Source: Glandiceps talaboti
Lineage: Eukaryota > Hemichordata > Enteropneusta > Spengelidae
DNA: 64,000 nucleotides
Direction: 5' to 3'
NCBI RefSeq assembly: GCF_964340395.1
Contig: NC_135552.1
Location: forward strand, 12,895,194 to 12,959,193
This document shows positions 49,640-61,831 of the stretch, piece by piece. Numbering within the stretch: position 1 is the first letter of the stretch; every line of letters starts with the position of its first letter. The notes beneath the pieces were generated by a model, which saw only the letters and a program-made list of their open reading frames with translations, did not search any database and had not been told where the DNA came from. The translations under genes and the position numbers were made by a program.

Positions 49640-50575
49640 TAATAATGTAGACATCACATATTTATTTGAGTCCGAAATATGTTGAAAGTAAACAAGGCAG
49701 ACATACGACAAGTGCCCCCTCATACATCAATAAAGTGCTTTGAATACATTATTTGATACAGATAAAAGTATGGCTGAATAGAATATAATACAGAAATAAT
49801 ATAGAAGTGTTGAATACTACGTTCTATGTTCGATCATTATATTGGCCCTTTTTGTGTAGCGTCTATGATTCAATACTAACAAGAATGACGTATATTAAGT
49901 GCATGTTCTATCTCAGACCATTCTGGTTCACTGGAGTATATGAAACGTTCAACAATCTCAAAAATATTTTTAATTTAAGTTGCAAAAAGCCACAATTTAA
50001 TATAATGTAGCTAAATGTAAATTGGTCCCAAGTATTTTTAGATTCATTATTTCCTATATATTGAGTCATCATCCATGGCAATTATCTGAATAAAGATTTC
50101 ATCTCTGAATATTTACCATTGATAATAAATGATATATAACTCATATAACACACATAAAGACTAACTTGTAAAAATCAGCACACGTACATGAGAACAACAT
50201 GAAGTCTGGTAAAGCCGAGAACATCTGTCAATACGGTTCTGTTAAAATGAAATACATTTACAAGATTTAGAAATGTCTTTACAATACACTGTTTATACTT
50301 CAATTTGCCTTTGTAATATTAAACATTATGCAGTTCAGATTTTCAACTGTCTTTCAATTTCTCAACGTGAAAACTTCAAATTTAATTAACATTTTTGCTG
50401 AAATACGTTTGTTCTCCGTCATTACATTTGTACGTATGATCTATCACATTAAAATCAGAATCAAGTGTAGTTAATAATAATATACATTGATAACACTAGA
50501 ATATATATGGAAATCTGCTGACAACTTAATTGGTCACATCCCTGCTTGAAAGTGTGAAAACGCACTTTTAAAATC
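49640..50575. other. 3' flank of TLR F; no gene seen
   Basis: AT-rich flank with decayed remains of the tacaagtgtctagtacta minisatellite (about 49800-49910). Copy 2 has about 80 extra bases here (62287-62370). Confidence 0.5.
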
Positions 50576-51983
50576 TCAAATATTTGCAACTCTGTTAACT
50601 CTGTTCTCTGATCTCAATGCAAGTTTCAGTTTCTCCCAGAAAAGTCTCTGACCAACTTCATTTTCAGTCCATTTAATATATTTCTGGGTTAGCAACATCT
50701 TTCGTAAAACTCGTGGCATGACATTATCAGGAATTTCATGTAACGACGCAAGGAGGAGGAGATTTCTCTTCTGTCGAAATAAATGATCTTGAGCCATACT
50801 CATCTCAAAATAACACCACTCACTTTCTGCAAAGCCAGGTGACAGTATCAACATAGTTTTGTGACTAGTCTCTATACTTTCAAGAATGTTGTCAAAAATA
50901 TCAATACCTGGCATGAAATCACGTTCATAAAGACAGAGTTTGAAATTAGGTGGATCAATATTTTCCAAATGAGGAACTAATTGCTGCATGATCCAATCTC
51001 TGTCATTTTCATTGTAACAAACAAATGCATCATATCTGATATTCAATGGCTGTTCCTCATCATTGACCTGGAGTTGATAACCACCTCGCTTTAGTTTGAT
51101 GAGGAAACAACCATAGCGTATATACCAACGAAAATGAACACAAAGTCCAATACAAATTGCTGAAAAGGCAAAAATACAAGTAACAGGTACTGAAATCATA
51201 AATGCTAGATTACATTTCCATCCAAAGGTCAAAGTTGAAATAGACTTTCCATTCATGTTGTATGGATCTGCACATTTTATATCAGGTGGTTGAACTTTAA
51301 CTTTTCTGTCAGTTTTCATCCATTCCACAAAATCTTTCATCTTGCATTTTGAGCAGTCTAAATGATTATTCTTAAATGTAAAAGTTGTCAAATTATGCAA
51401 CTTTTTCAGAGCTTGTGTGTTGATTTCACTGATTTTTGTGTTCACAAGACTGAGTGCCGTTAAATGTTTGAAATTTGGCAGCAGGTCCACCATGAATTTA
51501 TTAGTCAGGTCTTGTGCATCAGTCAGAGACAGTTCTTTTACATTTGGGAATAACTTGATGAACTTAAAAATATCAGATGGGTTTTCAAAGTAGACTTCCT
51601 GAAGTGTTAAAGCCTCCAAAGAAGGCACTGGTCTCTCTTGAATGAGTTCAAAACATTTGTTCTTAATGGTTACAGTTTTCAAATTTGACGCATTGACAGA
51701 AGAATTGTCGAAAATTGCACAATATTGGTTCTCTCCAAAAGCATCGAAGAATAAGTGTTGAAGTGATGTGATATTGACACCTATGAGATGGATAGAATAT
51801 CTAAAATTAGGATAATCTTTCATTCTGTCAAAGTTTTCATCTCCAGTATCCAACTGTGGAAATAAAATTGAGTCCTTATCAATGGTTTTGATGTTAAGAG
51901 ATTCCAAAGAAATCAGTTTAGAAGATATTGCCTTGAATGCCACCACCCTTAGTAGTACATTATATGACAGATCTAATTTATAT
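50576..51983 (-). pseudogene. Toll-like receptor F, 5'-truncated at a duplication junction
   Basis: The frame is open for about 469 codons and covers only the second half of a TLR: the last leucine-rich repeats, the C-terminal cap ([11 protein letters not shown]), transmembrane ([15 protein letters not shown]) and a complete TIR with YDAFVCY, ERDFMPG and RLFWEKL. Upstream the LRR-type sequence YKLDLSYNVLLRVVAFK can be read up to 51983, where it abruptly meets the start of duplication copy 2. The signal peptide, N-terminal cap and about half the ectodomain are missing, and no ATG occurs at the frame head. It may still give a TIR/membrane fragment from an internal Met, but I treat it as a pseudogene. 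C-terminal details differ from other copies (CLYERDF, AESEW, LLASLHEI). Confidence 0.85.
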
Positions 51984-52799
51984 AACCTCCACTCAAATTT
52001 TCAAAACATAAAATGTCACATTTTAGCAAAACACTTCCAGCCCAGTAAGTTGCGTAAATCATCAACCTGCAAGGTGTCTATAGTTAGCATCTTGAATATT
52101 TAAGTTATGAATTGTAATTACCGACCAGTAGTGTGCAGATTACTGATTAGGGAGAACTGTGATGATGCAATGTTATGTATTTGAGGATGATCAAATTACT
52201 TTACTGTGCTGTCAGTATGTCAAGGAAGATTCTCGTCCTTGCGTCACTTATGTCTGTGTTTTCTTACATCAAATGTAGCATTTCAGAATGTGACTGTATT
52301 TATAATGTCCCTTAAAGACCTGGTAGTTGTAACTTGAATAATGTTTTTCATCATCTCATTGTTTTGTACTTCTTTATGTTTTAATGTACTCGCTTAGACA
52401 TGTATGATCACCAAGTGGTCCAACATTTAACAAATTTATAACAACAAAAGTAAACATGTCTATACTTATTCATGACTCTTTACATATGGACATCAAGTCA
52501 GTGTACACCAGACTATTAAAGATTAGCAACGCGATGATTCGATTGAACTGTTTCTAGAAACCGTTCTTTTTTGTATTTTTCAATCAGCAATAGTGAAAAG
52601 AAAAATAGCAAAAACTTGCAGCTACCAAGATTTTAACTTTTTAAAAAATTGTTGTCATCATTTATTGCTACCATACCCATGTGTCTTCAGATTACAGCTG
52701 TTAATTCATTTTTTTCCTGTTCTATGTCATGCAGATTTTTTTCAGAAATGTAATAAAAGGACTTCTTACCCTTCAGTTAGTGTGTCAGTACTTTTTTAT

Positions 52800-53260
52800 T
52801 AGTCCCCTGAATAGGGGAACATTACAGTCAGTTCCATGCATGTGTACCCCCTGTCTGTCCATAAGACATCATTCCTCAGACATGCAATATTCCATTTGCA
52901 ATCAAACCTTGCAGAAAGGTAATAAAAGGACTTCTTACCATTCAGTTACTGTGTGTACTATTTTGACTAGTCCCCTGCATGGGGGAACATTACAATAAGT
53001 TCCATGCATTTGTACCCCCGTCTGTCTGTAAGACATCATTTCTCAGACCTGCAGTATTCCATTTTCAATCAAACCTAACACAAAGGTGACAAATTATAAA
53101 GGACATATGCACCTCACTTTTCTTTGCCTTGTTTACAAATTTGACCAAAGTGCAACCATATTTGTGGTCATTAATATTCCCTGCTAACTAAAAAACAGCA
53201 AAACCTATAGATGTGAACTGTTCTGATTTAAATAAGCCTGTGTCCCCAACAAAGATGGAC
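52800..53260 (+). repeat. Dispersed repeat, copy 3 (duplicate of 40985-41430)
   Basis: Same double head (agtcccctgaataggggaac and agtcccctgcatgggggaac) and body as 40985-41430, copied with the 11.8-kb duplication. Confidence 0.6.
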
Positions 53261-53701
53261 CTTCCTTTTATAGCATGTCTCTAGCGGCCAAATTTGATGT
53301 GTAATTCTACACCCTGTACAAAAACTAAAGCGAATAGTTGTGGAATCTATATAGAGCAAAGCTGCATTGATTTTCATTATCTTGGTATGTATGTTTCAGA
53401 GAGACTGAAAACTGAGAAGAGCAAGTGAGTGGGGAGTGTGAGGCCATGTCATGCTATGAAAGTTGTATACGACTGTCTTGACTAGATTTGCAATGCATCT
53501 AGTTCTTTACAGCCAGCTATAAAGATAGATACATCAATTGTAATGAAACATGAAATCTAAACAGTGATTGCTTACACACACAGGTTCATGAACACAAAAG
53601 CAGTAGTTCAGTTCATTTCACACGTTTCAGACGTTTTTCAAACAAGACAACTACAATTCACTTTTCATGTCATGTGCTTTTAATGCCTGATTACATTCAT
53701 T

Positions 53702-54251
53702 CTAATACACTTTAAACTCTGAGATATATATATTTGCATCTCATGAATAATTCATAGAAATAATAACAGAAATAATACATAGAATTTACAACTCATGAGG
53801 ACGTCGACGGTCATCTCAAGTTCATCAAATGCATATTATCAGTGTAGGGACATACCAAGTTCTAAAAGTACCATGTTTTAATTTTGTTTCATCCACTAAT
53901 TAAGTGACACATTCCGGCGAGGGTAACATCACAATTTACTGCCTGGCCTAGAGTTGCGGCCACTCTACCAAAATATTGATGATGCCCAAGCCGAAGGCGA
54001 AGGCATCATCAGAATTTTGGTAAAGGGTGCCAGCCCGAGGGCCGGCAATAAATTGTGACATTACCTGAGTGCATGTGTTATTAATTTTATTACACCATCC
54101 ACCCAATGATAATTTATTTAAACATTTTAAAGAGGTTTGTACTTTTTAAAGATGTTTGTACTTCAGCTTTGTCCAATTCTGAAAACAACATAGAACATCC
54201 TCTTATCTCATCTCTTTTTTTCCCCCAATCATTACTTCTGTCAAAGAAAAA
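53702..54251. other. 550-bp segment present only in duplication copy 2
   Basis: Copy 1 reads cattcattgtgttaatgtgg (41851-41870); copy 2 has about 550 extra bases between cattcatt and tgttaatgtgg. The segment contains a foldback element in its middle. It is either an insertion in copy 2 or a deletion in copy 1; I see no clean target duplication. Confidence 0.8.
53923..54064. mobile_element. Foldback element, 64/63-bp inverted arms, 15-bp loop
   Basis: Left arm 53923-53986 (gtaacatcacaatttactgc ... gatgatgcc) pairs with right arm 54002-54064 (ggcatcatc ... aaattgtgacattac). The loop holds aagccgaaggcga. Weaker inverse similarity extends outward to about 53898 and 54090 (attaa...ttaat). Arm and loop sizes match the element at 13806-13947. 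Confidence 0.75.
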
Positions 54252-54844
54252 TGTTAATGTGGCCACCACAGATCGTTAAACTCTCAAATAGTGATGCTGT
54301 AGCATTTCAATGTTCACTTGACGTTGGCTTTGCAGGTTGTTTGTTGATACACACACAAGTAATTATTTCTAGATGCACTTAAAGTTTAAGGAAATTGGAA
54401 TTTACTCGAACATCAACACTATTTTTGTCTAAGTTGAAAAAAACATAATTAAAAATAAAGAAGTTAATGTCAACTGATCGTCTGCTTCAAACGTTTGATG
54501 GTTTTGGTCAGACTGCCTTCGACTGGCGGTGACGAGTTGTTTGTACTTACATTGTACATCGTCATCCAAAACCAAGTATAGTCCCCAGAAATGAGTAAAG
54601 TGGTACTGGCGGCGTAGCAGCAGAGGGAAGTTAAAATATATACAGTTCTAAAAAAACAAAGGATTCTGCGTTAACTCGCGCAGTGTTATTGACTGAACCT
54701 TTTGAATGTGTCCGAGTCTATACTCTCCGTGCTATGGTTAGGCAGATGTTCCATTACCTGATGGTGTCTGGAAAGAAAGACTTCTGTTGACACGCTAGTC
54801 TAGAATGAGGTACCATGTAGCTGTGACTGTTTGCTCCCCTGGAT

Positions 54845-54935
54845 TTTATAATAATAATTTATTTATAAAGCGTCAGTATCCACAAAAAGAAAAATGTGAT
54901 CAAAGACGCTTTAAGCAATTCATACAATACAAATA
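54845..54935 (+). repeat. Dispersed repeat, duplicate of 42453-42545
   Basis: Same ataataatttatttataaag head and gacgc tail, copied with the 11.8-kb duplication. Confidence 0.45.
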
Positions 54936-55235
54936 TCACTTAAAAAGCAGTTTTAAAAAGTAAAGTTTTAACTTTTAATTTTGACCTTGTTGGTTGGAGT
55001 AGCTGACTTGATACTTCGATGACATTGTTGACTGTGCGATACATCATCGTGACCTTGGCTTGAGCACGACATTTCGTATCGGAATATTTTCCCTTGATTA
55101 TACACATATGTAAATGATGTATTTAAATTAAAAACAGTGGACAACACGAATAAAAATAAGTTTTGCTAGAATGAAAATAGCTAAATCAAAAACACTTTAT
55201 ATTGAACGATAATATAATACAATGTAAGTACTTGT

Positions 55236-55236
<1 letters not shown>

Positions 55237-55266
<30 letters not shown>

Positions 55267-55268
55267 TA
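55237..55268 (+). repeat. (AATC)n microsatellite, sister copy
   Basis: Counterpart of 42866-42899 with fewer units. Confidence 0.85.
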
Positions 55269-55515
55269 ATCGATCATTTATAAATTAACTTAAGATTTAC
55301 AACTGCTATTCAATTTCTTGAAGTGAAAATGATTTGACATTTTTGTTGCATATCGTTCTTCATTATGTCATTATTTTGTTATTATTATTATTATGTTAAA
55401 ATCATAATCATTTCTTCACAACAGAAAACATTGTTAATACTTGAATTCAAATGAAAATTTTGCTGACAACTTAATTTGCCCCACGTTATAAAAAGTAATA
55501 TTTGCTTTGTAAATT

Positions 55516-58422
55516 TCAAATATTTGCCACTCTATTAACCCTGTTGTCAGATCTTAATGCAACTTTCAGTTTCTCCCAGAAAAGTCTCTGACCGACCCGA
55601 TTTTCAGTCCATTTGATATATTTCTGGGTTAGTAACATCTTTCGTAAAATTCTCGTCATGTCATTATCAGGAATTTCACGTAACAACACAAGGAGGAGAA
55701 GATTTCTCTTCTGTCGAAATAAATGATCTTGAGCCTTTCTCATCTCAAAATAACACCACTCACTTTGTGCAAAGCCAGGTGACAGAATCAACATAGTTTT
55801 GTGACTAGTCTCTATACTTTCAAGAATGTTGTCAAAAATATCAATCCCTGGCATAAAATTACGTTCATGTAAACAGAGATTGAAATTGGGTGGGTCAATA
55901 TTTTCCAAATGAGGAACTAATTGCTGCATGATCCAATCTCTGTCATTTTCATTGTAACAAACAAATGCATCATATCTGATATTCAATGGCAGTTCCTCAT
56001 CATTAACTTGAAGTTGATAACCACCACGCTTAAGTTTGATGAGGAAACAACCATAGCGTATATACCAACGAAAATGAACACAAAGTCCAATACAAATTGC
56101 TGAAAAGGCAAAAATACAAGTAACAGGTACTGCAATCATAAATGATAGGTTACATTTCCATCCAAAGGTCAAAGTTAACACATTCTTTCCATTCAAATTA
56201 CTTGCATCTACACATTTGATATAGGATGGTTGAACTTTAACCTTTCTGTCCGTTTTCATCCATCCTACAAAGTCCTTCATTTTACACTCTGAGCAATCAA
56301 AATTATTGTTCTCAACGATTAAAGTCGTCAAATTGCGTAATGATTTGATAACGTTTGTATTTACTCCAGTTATATCGGTGTCCACAATAGTCAGATTTTC
56401 TAAATGTGAAAATGTTGGCAGCAGGTCATCCATGAATTTAACCGCCAGATCTTGTACAGCCGTGAAAGACAGCTCTTTTGCATTTGGGAATAATTTCAAG
56501 AAGTCAAAAAGATCAGATGGATTTGTAAAATAGACATCCTTAAGAGTTACTGATACTAAAGAAGGGAGGAGTGGCTTGCCTTGAATTGGGAAAAGACATT
56601 TGTTCTCAATACTTAGAGTTTGTAATCTTGAGATGTTAGGAAAAACTATTTCAAAATCTATACAAGTGTCTCTCAATAGACTGTCAATAGACAAGTGTTG
56701 AAGTGATGGAACATTAAAAGCTCGTCCCACAACATTGGCAGTCATTATTAATGTCGTCAGATTTTGAAGTCTTTTCAAGTTAACTCCTAGAGGACCCATT
56801 ACATAAATATTATCAAAGTTTTTGATATTCAGCACTTCCAAAGAAATTAATTCAGAGAATATTTCATAATCAAGTTTTATAAGATCATTGTGTGACAAAT
56901 TTAATATTTTCAGTTTTCTCAGTGAAAAGAAAGCCTCAGAATGAATCGAAGTTATCCTGTTTTGAGACATATCCATCTCTATTAGAGAGGTCATGTTTAT
57001 AAAAGCATTAGATGGAACCTTACCTATTAACCCATTGTGATAAAGGGACAAGTATTGTAAAGTGGTGAGATTTTGTAAGTTGTTCAACAGTTTTTCCATT
57101 CGATATGATTGCTTGAATGTATTCAGGCGTATTCGCAATGTTGTCAGAGATGTCAAATCACTGAACACTCCATGTGATACATCATCAAACTGGTTTCCGT
57201 ATAACATCAAGGTTTCTAAAGTTTGTAAGCCATTTAGCATTCCCATTGGAAGTTTGAATTCATAATTTCCTCTTAATTTCAAAGTTTTCAAGTATGGCAT
57301 CCATTGGAAAACCCCAGCAGACAAGTCTGTTTCTTCAACGGAGATATTTTCTATCAACATTTCTTCTACCTGTGATGTTCTCAAACCTTTAAAAATGGTA
57401 GGTGTTATCTTCAATTCCGGTATTACTTGTCCCAGTCTCAGAGTTTTGACACCAGAATGTTCAAGATCATACATTAACTTTTCCATACATTCACTGTTGA
57501 TGTAATTACCAATCAGGTCTAATGTTACAGCTCTGACACCACCAAATGTACCATTAATTGGGCATTTCAATTCGTTTACTGATAAACTCAGCTCTTGCAG
57601 TGGGAAGTCCCTAAACATAATATTCTTTACAAAGTCATATGAATCACTTATTCTATTTCCAGCAAGAGAAAGTATTTTGAGTTTCGGAAAATCACTCAAT
57701 TCAATTTTGCCACAATAACTGTTAAAGTATGCTTGCTTTAAAGAGATCATTTCAATATTTCTCAAAGGTTTCAGGGGTTGACTTGGAAAACATACCAGTT
57801 TACTGACATCCATATTTAATTTTTGTAGTTTGTTCAGATCTTCAAATGTGTCGTCTGCTACTTCAGCTATCCTGTTCGCGTTAAGACGTAAATCTTGCAA
57901 GTTCTCAAGTCCTTGGAGGGATGAGGATGACAGCATCACAATTTTATTGAGACTTAGATCCAATATCAGTAATTTCTTCAGGGGAGTGAACAAGTGATCC
58001 GTAATGCTCGTGAGATTGTTTATGCGCATGTCCAGTATTTCTAGTTGAGTGACATCCTTGAAAGTGTAGTCCTGAATTAAGGAAATACTATTATGGGTGA
58101 GATTCAGTACTTTAAGTTGATGAAGACCTCGCAGAGAGTCAGACTGTAGAGTTTGTATCTCGTTCAGGTAAAGATTAAGTCGATGTAATTTTGTAAGACT
58201 TGTCAAACTGCCTGGTGATACAGAGGTGATTTTGTTCATAGCAATGTCAAGATCTGTTGCAAAGGATGGTAAATTCCCAGGGATTCTATCCAATTTTCTC
58301 TGACTGCAGTCCACGTAAGACTGGTTGTACACCTTGCATGGTACATCTGAGATGACCACATGAATATCAGCAATCAGGAGTAAGATTCCCAGCTGGAGAA
58401 CTGTATAGTATGTCATAAACAT
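55516..58422 (-). CDS. Toll-like receptor G (sister of E, altered TIR)
   Basis: 968 codons, no intron, start [12 protein letters not shown] at 58422. Nearly identical to TLR E, with about ten scattered ectodomain changes (for example IQDY for IEDY, DMRINN for DMHINN). The TIR carries several of its own: RNFMPG instead of RDFMPG in the BB loop (Asn855), EMRKAQ for EMRMAQ, FRQKR for FREKR and DMTRIL for DMPRVL. Box 1 and box 3 are intact. The excess of TIR changes after so recent a duplication suggests relaxed constraint or altered signalling; this is inference. Confidence 0.95.
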   Translation of the reverse strand: MFMTYYTVLQLGILLLIADIHVVISDVPCKVYNQSYVDCSQRKLDRIPGNLPSFATDLDIAMNKITSVSPGSLTSLTKLHRLNLYLNEIQTLQSDSLRGLHQLKVLNLTHNSISLIQDYTFKDVTQLEILDMRINNLTSITDHLFTPLKKLLILDLSLNKIVMLSSSSLQGLENLQDLRLNANRIAEVADDTFEDLNKLQKLNMDVSKLVCFPSQPLKPLRNIEMISLKQAYFNSYCGKIELSDFPKLKILSLAGNRISDSYDFVKNIMFRDFPLQELSLSVNELKCPINGTFGGVRAVTLDLIGNYINSECMEKLMYDLEHSGVKTLRLGQVIPELKITPTIFKGLRTSQVEEMLIENISVEETDLSAGVFQWMPYLKTLKLRGNYEFKLPMGMLNGLQTLETLMLYGNQFDDVSHGVFSDLTSLTTLRIRLNTFKQSYRMEKLLNNLQNLTTLQYLSLYHNGLIGKVPSNAFINMTSLIEMDMSQNRITSIHSEAFFSLRKLKILNLSHNDLIKLDYEIFSELISLEVLNIKNFDNIYVMGPLGVNLKRLQNLTTLIMTANVVGRAFNVPSLQHLSIDSLLRDTCIDFEIVFPNISRLQTLSIENKCLFPIQGKPLLPSLVSVTLKDVYFTNPSDLFDFLKLFPNAKELSFTAVQDLAVKFMDDLLPTFSHLENLTIVDTDITGVNTNVIKSLRNLTTLIVENNNFDCSECKMKDFVGWMKTDRKVKVQPSYIKCVDASNLNGKNVLTLTFGWKCNLSFMIAVPVTCIFAFSAICIGLCVHFRWYIRYGCFLIKLKRGGYQLQVNDEELPLNIRYDAFVCYNENDRDWIMQQLVPHLENIDPPNFNLCLHERNFMPGIDIFDNILESIETSHKTMLILSPGFAQSEWCYFEMRKAQDHLFRQKRNLLLLVLLREIPDNDMTRILRKMLLTQKYIKWTENRVGQRLFWEKLKVALRSDNRVNRVANI

Positions 58423-58521
58423 CTTGTCAAAATGTTTTTTTTTCAATGTAAGAAGAACTATCTCAGATCAGGTACTCACAGTGTCTAGTCAGCAACTAGG
58501 AGAACATGACACCAACCTGAC

Positions 58522-58540
58522 GCTATATATGTATATATGG
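58522..58540 (-). promoter_or_regulatory. Candidate TATA region of TLR G
   Basis: Same CCATATATACATATATAGC as in front of TLR E, about 100 bp before the start codon. Confidence 0.45.
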
Positions 58541-60975
58541 TGATTGCAGATTTATTAACGTAAGTGTTGTAATAATCTTTTAATCATGCATCGTTTGATC
58601 ACACACTTCCTGTTTGTTCTTGTCGGTTGGTGTGATGTATGGTAATGTATGTAAATCTTAAATTAAATATTCATTAGCTTCAAACGGTGAACGTTACACG
58701 ATATGTATATGTGTATGTGAATATGTATGATCTATGGACACATATAACTAGTCTAGAGGCTATGTGTGGCTTCAAATCTCAAGATCTCTCTTCATTCACC
58801 CCGTCTAGTTCATTAAAGAAATGATAAACCAAAAGTTGCTCATTTAAATAAGTAAATATCCAATTGTTAGAATAGTGTAAACAATGTATAAGTGGAATCC
58901 TGAGCTGACAAATACACCACATTTCAACCCTCATTTGGAAATTGAAATTTTATCTCATTATCTCAAAACCTGTTTGAGCTACTGTGAGAAGTGATTCGAA
59001 GCCATTGATAGCCTCTGGACTAATGAAGTGTATGGATATACCAAAACAGAAAAGATAGAGGAGCCCTTCTTGTAACAGATTTGCAAATAAAGAAGAACCC
59101 CAAAGCAGCAGTTGGAAGCAAAATGTATGAAGCTATGTATGCAAATAAAGTATACTCAAATGTAGAAGTCGGAGACTAAATATATGACACCAAATATGTA
59201 GATAAAGCAGAAACAAAATTTATGATATATATGCAACTGAAGTTTCAATAGAAAGAATTCAGGAATTAAATTTAATCGTTTGTAAGTCATGTAAGTCGGA
59301 GTCGGAAATTGAATGTATCGCAAATACGCGTAATATTAAGTTTCATTGATACTATCAAAGTTACTTTCAGATCCCGATTTTATAGAGAAGCCAAAATAGG
59401 CAGCTAATTTAACAAAAATACAGTCAACTTTGTGATTGTGTACTTTCTAGAACGCTTATTAATTATGATCATTGCATTCACCTGTCCCGATCCAGAGAAC
59501 CAGATGCTCTGTGATAACTGAGGTCTTGGTAAACTCTAGTTTCACTAGGTATCACAGTGGAGTCGAGACTTCAGAATATCAAATTTAAGAAAACGTAATT
59601 CCCTCGAGTTCTCAGGAAGTCACAATCTATGCAACCATAAACCATCTATAAATACTACAACAATACATATACGTGTTTATATGTTCCTTGCATTTGTTTA
59701 ATCGAACATAAATGCGACATAAAGACTGAATGACGCAATGTACTGTACAAACTGTACAGGAGTATACTTAGTAGGCATAAAGCAATTGATAAATACTGAC
59801 ATAAACCTCGTGTGGCGGACACTTGTGACTTTGACAAACTTTTATAACTTTTTAATTACCAATCTGAGTAAAGTCTGAAGTAGGAAAACGGTTTGATTCC
59901 ATTTATCTTTTTTATTTATTTCCTTCCTATATTATTGTCCAATATATTTTATTTTATTGTTCTGGGTGTAATCATCTCTATGAAATAAAATACAACTGAC
60001 AGCATAAGGGGAAAATAAAGATTTAGATCAAGGAACCAAGCAGTATTCCTGTTTTAGTTCCGTATTAGACTGTAAGACATACGACTTGTTTGTTCAGTTT
60101 GAATTGTTTGCTCAGCTTGACAGGTCGTAAGTAGTTACATGCTAGCATGCTAGGCATTCTCGCAAACCAGAGTTATTATTTCTACCACTACATTTCGAAC
60201 CTGTGGGAGGCTCGTTAAGAACGTTGCCGTAAAACAGGCTGTGGTTTGCGACGATGCGTGCTAGGCAGAACTTAAATCAATTTGGGTACACACCAGGCAG
60301 TCGAGGGAGAATAATATATACTGCTTCAAAGTTTTGAAATTTGAATTTCCTGACACTTTTCTCACATACCAGCAGACGAGAACATGATTGCGTGAAACCA
60401 GCAACACTGTTTACATAAGTGACATCATAAAGTCCCCCTTTCCTCTCGATTTATGTAATCATGAAAAAATTAAGCGATTAATTCTGATTACTCTTTTCCC
60501 GTTGTTCTTCCAGGTAGGTGGAGGCATATTGTACTGTCCGTAACCTCAAATTAAAAATTATTTAAAATCAATTGTTGAATTGTATATTGTCGGTAATATG
60601 CATATTTAAATATATATAATATATCTAAAGAATATAGATATTTTTAACACAATGTAATTGCTAAAACTTTAATAATAAGACCTTAAAATTTGACTATAAT
60701 ATACATTTTTGTACTTTGAAAAAGCCCTTAGGGCCGATATTAAAGACCTTAAAATTACATGTATGCAGGGACAGAACACGTTTTTGCTAATTTGGTGCGG
60801 AGTATATATTTGCATAAACTAATCTAGTATTGGTTTTACTGGTGATACATGCCCTAAACCTTATTGAATATATGTCTTACGGTATGCCTTCCACATGACA
60901 AAGGTTGGGTTGACCTCTGAGCTAAACATATGACATGTCATGGTATGAATGAAGAGCATTTCAAAAGTTAAATAT
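58541..60975. other. Spacer upstream of TLR G; no gene seen
   Basis: Sister of 46175-48600 with few substitutions; no coding exon seen. Confidence 0.5.
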
Positions 60976-61444
60976 TTATCCAAAGACATCGTCATAAACC
61001 ACATCCTTTTTACGGCACCGTCAGCGCAAAACAATATGCTCTGGTTTGCAAGAATGATCCAAAGGTGGATTGATTCAAAAAGGAATGTCTGAGATGTGTA
61101 TTGTAGAGACGCAGACGGTGATAAAAGTAAGTTCTTCAAATGAATGTTTGCACATATACTTGTACCATTGGAGTTGGGGTCAAGCTCTATGAATAAAATG
61201 ACGTATGAGGGAAAAAAATGCACATAATTCTACATACAGTATTATATCAACCTATATAAATGTAAGAGTTCTGGCAGTGATTACTGACCCTTTGTCATGG
61301 CTGAGTGGGAAGTCAACGTCGTAAACCACACACCTCTTTACGGCACCGTCCAGAACGTACCCGCAAGCAAGAGGCATATTTTGTTGCTTCAGCAGAAATA
61401 TTTGCTGAGATGAATTGTGACATTGTGAGAAGTGCGTACAGCAT
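60976..61444 (-). pseudogene. Frameshifted sister of the possible small secreted gene
   Basis: Both modules seen at 48601-48666 and 48872-49060 are present, but 60976-61040 has lost one base of a homopolymer and 61252-61444 has gained four (gcaagcaagag for gcaagag). Both frames are broken. Confidence 0.3.
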
Positions 61445-61627
61445 AAATATAAGGAACACTTGTACTTAGATATAAGAAAAAAAGACTAAAAATACACACA
61501 AATTCCAATACTCTGAAACCATGGGATGTTAAAATATTTGAAAAAATTATTTTATTGTTGAAACCATCATACCCGCGTTTGCGTTGTGGGTTTTCAGTTA
61601 ATGTTCGATATCATATCACTACTTCAA

Positions 61628-61831
61628 TCTGATTAAAATCCGATGTAGATGTCCGCTAATCGTGCATTGCTATCTTACCATCGTTATTTAGCTTGAATTG
61701 ACCTTCGTAGTACATGTCTACGATCAGGCTAAAAAATGTAAACATGTACTACGAAGGTCAATTCAAGCTAAATAACGATGGTAAGATAGCAATGCACGAT
61801 TAGCCGACATCTACGTCGGATTTTAATCAGA
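61628..61831. repeat. Palindrome, sister copy with deleted tip
   Basis: Same arms as 49243-49473, but about 28 bases of the left arm and loop are gone (acatgtctacgatcagg), so the structure is now asymmetric. Confidence 0.85.

Larger units (their letters stand above)
40177..51983. repeat. Tandem duplication of about 11.8 kb, copy 1 (TLR E, TLR F)
   Basis: Homology to copy 2 begins at aacctccactcaaattt (40177 and 51984) and continues through the dispersed repeat, TLR E/G, the spacer, the palindrome and TLR F/H. The offset shifts from 11,807 to about 12,366 because of a 550-bp segment present only in copy 2. Confidence 0.93.
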
